Made by a program: the position numbers and the translations under genes
Assembly (NCBI RefSeq): GCF_036327755.1
Contig: NZ_CP109596.1
Coordinates: 1,488,001-1,552,000 of the forward strand
DNA: 64,000 bases
Reading direction: 5' to 3'
Source: Nocardia sp. NBC_01503
Lineage (GTDB): Bacteria > Actinomycetota > Actinomycetes > Mycobacteriales > Mycobacteriaceae
Notes under the pieces: model-generated
Database searches by the model: none
The model's input: only the letters and a program-made list of their open reading frames with translations
Told to the model about the DNA's origin: nothing
Shown here: piece after piece, positions 62,876 through 64,000 of the stretch
How the letters are laid out: every line of letters begins with the position of its first letter
How positions within the stretch are numbered: position 1 is the first letter of the stretch

Positions 62876-64000
62876 TCACGACTGTCCGCGGGGTTGCAGG
62901 AGCCGGCGGGCACCTTCGAGAGTAGCGGCGTCGAGGACGTCCTCGAGTTGTTCCCAGCGGGAGACCAGGTCGGCGAGCATTGTCATCATGACGTCGGGGA
63001 ATGCGTAGAGGAATGTCTTGTAGCGGTAGTGGTCGAGGTAGAAGAGGCGGACGGCGGATTCGGCGGTGACCGTGGTGGTGCGAGCGTCGTAGAAGATGTC
63101 GTGGCTGCCCAGGACCGCGCCGGTGGACATGAGGGCGGGTTCGTAGACGCCGCCGAAATCGACCAGCACTTCGCCGTCGGCGATTACGTAGACGCCGTGG
63201 GCCGGATCTTCCTCGCGGCAGATGAGATCGCCTGGGGCGTAGGTGATTTCGTCGAACATCGAGGCGAGGGTTTCCAGGTCGCCGTCTACCAGTGGGGCGA
63301 AGAGGCGGACGCCGAAGGGGTCTACGCCCTCGTTCAGGCAGGCGACTCGTTCGCGGAGGTGGTCGAGGCTCAGGTGGCCGATGCGCATGCGGGCGAAACG
63401 CTTCATGCGTTCGATATCGCGGCGGTGGCGGCGGGCGGTTTCGGTGCTGGGCGGGGCGTAGAGGGAAGGGTCACCGGCTATGCGGGCGGCTTCGCGCAGG
63501 CCCGATTCGTAGGCGCTGTGCACGCAGCCCCAGTGGTAGCTGTTGGTGGCCTCGCCCGCGAAGTAGAGGCGGTCGGCGACCGGCTCGGCGAGGGTGTCGA
63601 GATCGCGCGGGGAGGCGTTGACGCCGATACAGGCGTAGGAGCCGCGGGAGTACGGGTCCGCGGACCAGGCTGTACGCGAAATACGATGGGGTGCAGGGGT
63701 TTCCGCACCGAAGATGTCGCTGACGACCGTGGTCGCATAGTCGTGGACCTGCTCGTCCGACCAGGATTCCATGGTTCGGCCGAGTGATGCGCCGAGCAGC
63801 AGGACCAGGATCGGTTTGCCGTGCGACTTCCACATGCTGATGACCACGGTGGGGTACCGCTCGGTCTCGCGGCACAGGTAGCCGTAGACGTATTGCTCTG
63901 CGGGCCAGAATCTTTCGGCGTAGTGCAGGGCGATCTTGTTGAGGGTTCCGAAGCCCAGCCGGTCCAGGGCGTGTCGTTTGCGCGCGGGCAACGGAGGATC
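62876..64000 (-). CDS. Flavin monoamine oxidase C-terminal part fused to cyclic-nucleotide-binding-like domain (5' end outside window)
   Basis: 375 codons to the window edge; the frame is open beyond 64000, so the start is missing. The first part is the substrate and C-terminal FAD part of an amine oxidase: RLGFGTLNKIALHYAERFW, WSADPYSRGSYACIG, and DRLYFAGEATNSYHWG. After a linker of about 40 residues comes a domain like cNMP-binding proteins (FAPLVDGDLETLASMFDEI, then YAPGDLICREEDP, VYVIADGEVLVDF). The usual GE and R-x-A residues of the phosphate cassette are changed (VLGSHDIFYDARTTTV), so nucleotide binding is doubtful. It oxidises an unknown amine. Confidence 0.82.
   Translation of the reverse strand, partial: DPPLPARKRHALDRLGFGTLNKIALHYAERFWPAEQYVYGYLCRETERYPTVVISMWKSHGKPILVLLLGASLGRTMESWSDEQVHDYATTVVSDIFGAETPAPHRISRTAWSADPYSRGSYACIGVNASPRDLDTLAEPVADRLYFAGEATNSYHWGCVHSAYESGLREAARIAGDPSLYAPPSTETARRHRRDIERMKRFARMRIGHLSLDHLRERVACLNEGVDPFGVRLFAPLVDGDLETLASMFDEITYAPGDLICREEDPAHGVYVIADGEVLVDFGGVYEPALMSTGAVLGSHDIFYDARTTTVTAESAVRLFYLDHYRYKTFLYAFPDVMMTMLADLVSRWEQLEDVLDAATLEGARRLLQPRGQS

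Overview
The window is high-GC actinobacterial DNA, most likely from Nocardia or a close relative in the Mycobacteriales. It carries PPE-like proteins, EspG chaperones, EspC/EspA-like and WXG100 proteins, and a ribosomal block ending rpsH-rplF-rplR-rpsE-rpmD-rplO-secY-adk-map. No RNA gene, insertion sequence, integrase or CRISPR array was recognised. No ESX core gene (eccB/C/D/E, mycP) is present, so the secreted proteins here must use an ESX apparatus encoded elsewhere.

Layout. Bases 1-17.7 kb hold two toxin-type loci. The first has a leftward toxin-like gene with an alpha/beta-hydrolase domain (3' end outside the window). Facing it are a large YezG-like protein, a WXG100 protein, a YbaB-like protein and a SUKH-3 immunity protein. 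A leftward Ser/Thr kinase with about eight membrane helices and a zinc-ribbon protein separate it from the second locus: WXG100, YbaB-like, a DnaJ-type zinc-finger protein, a 1,952-residue toxin with a C-terminal DNA/RNA non-specific endonuclease, its YezG-like immunity protein and a small unknown.

From 55.8 down to 17.8 kb everything reads leftward in one co-directional run: PPE-like and EspG, WXG100 and YbaB-like, then a 27.6-kb gene for a 9,209-residue protein, a small helical protein, a second YezG-like large protein, a second PPE-like/EspG pair, an EspH/YbaB-like protein, and EspC/EspA-like proteins. The giant protein has the same N-terminal delivery-type domain as the two other toxins. 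After it come a papain-like domain, a degenerate ADP-ribosyltransferase-like domain, two HExxH metallopeptidase domains, three repeats of about 1,600-1,800 residues, a Pro/Gln-rich region and a C-terminal beta-rich domain I do not recognise.

The right end (56-64 kb) is chromosomal core: dtd, a MazEF-type toxin-antitoxin pair, map-adk-secY, then the distal spc ribosomal operon. Upstream of rpsH the expected ribosomal neighbours are replaced by a monoamine-oxidase-type gene fused to a cyclic-nucleotide-binding-like domain, and rpsH appears to have its own promoter.

The overall reading (inference) is an ESX effector island next to the ribosomal operon. The three genes sharing the N-terminal domain are the effectors. 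WXG100/YbaB pairs would be secretion partners, EspG proteins would chaperone the PPE-like proteins, and YezG-like and SUKH proteins would give immunity.
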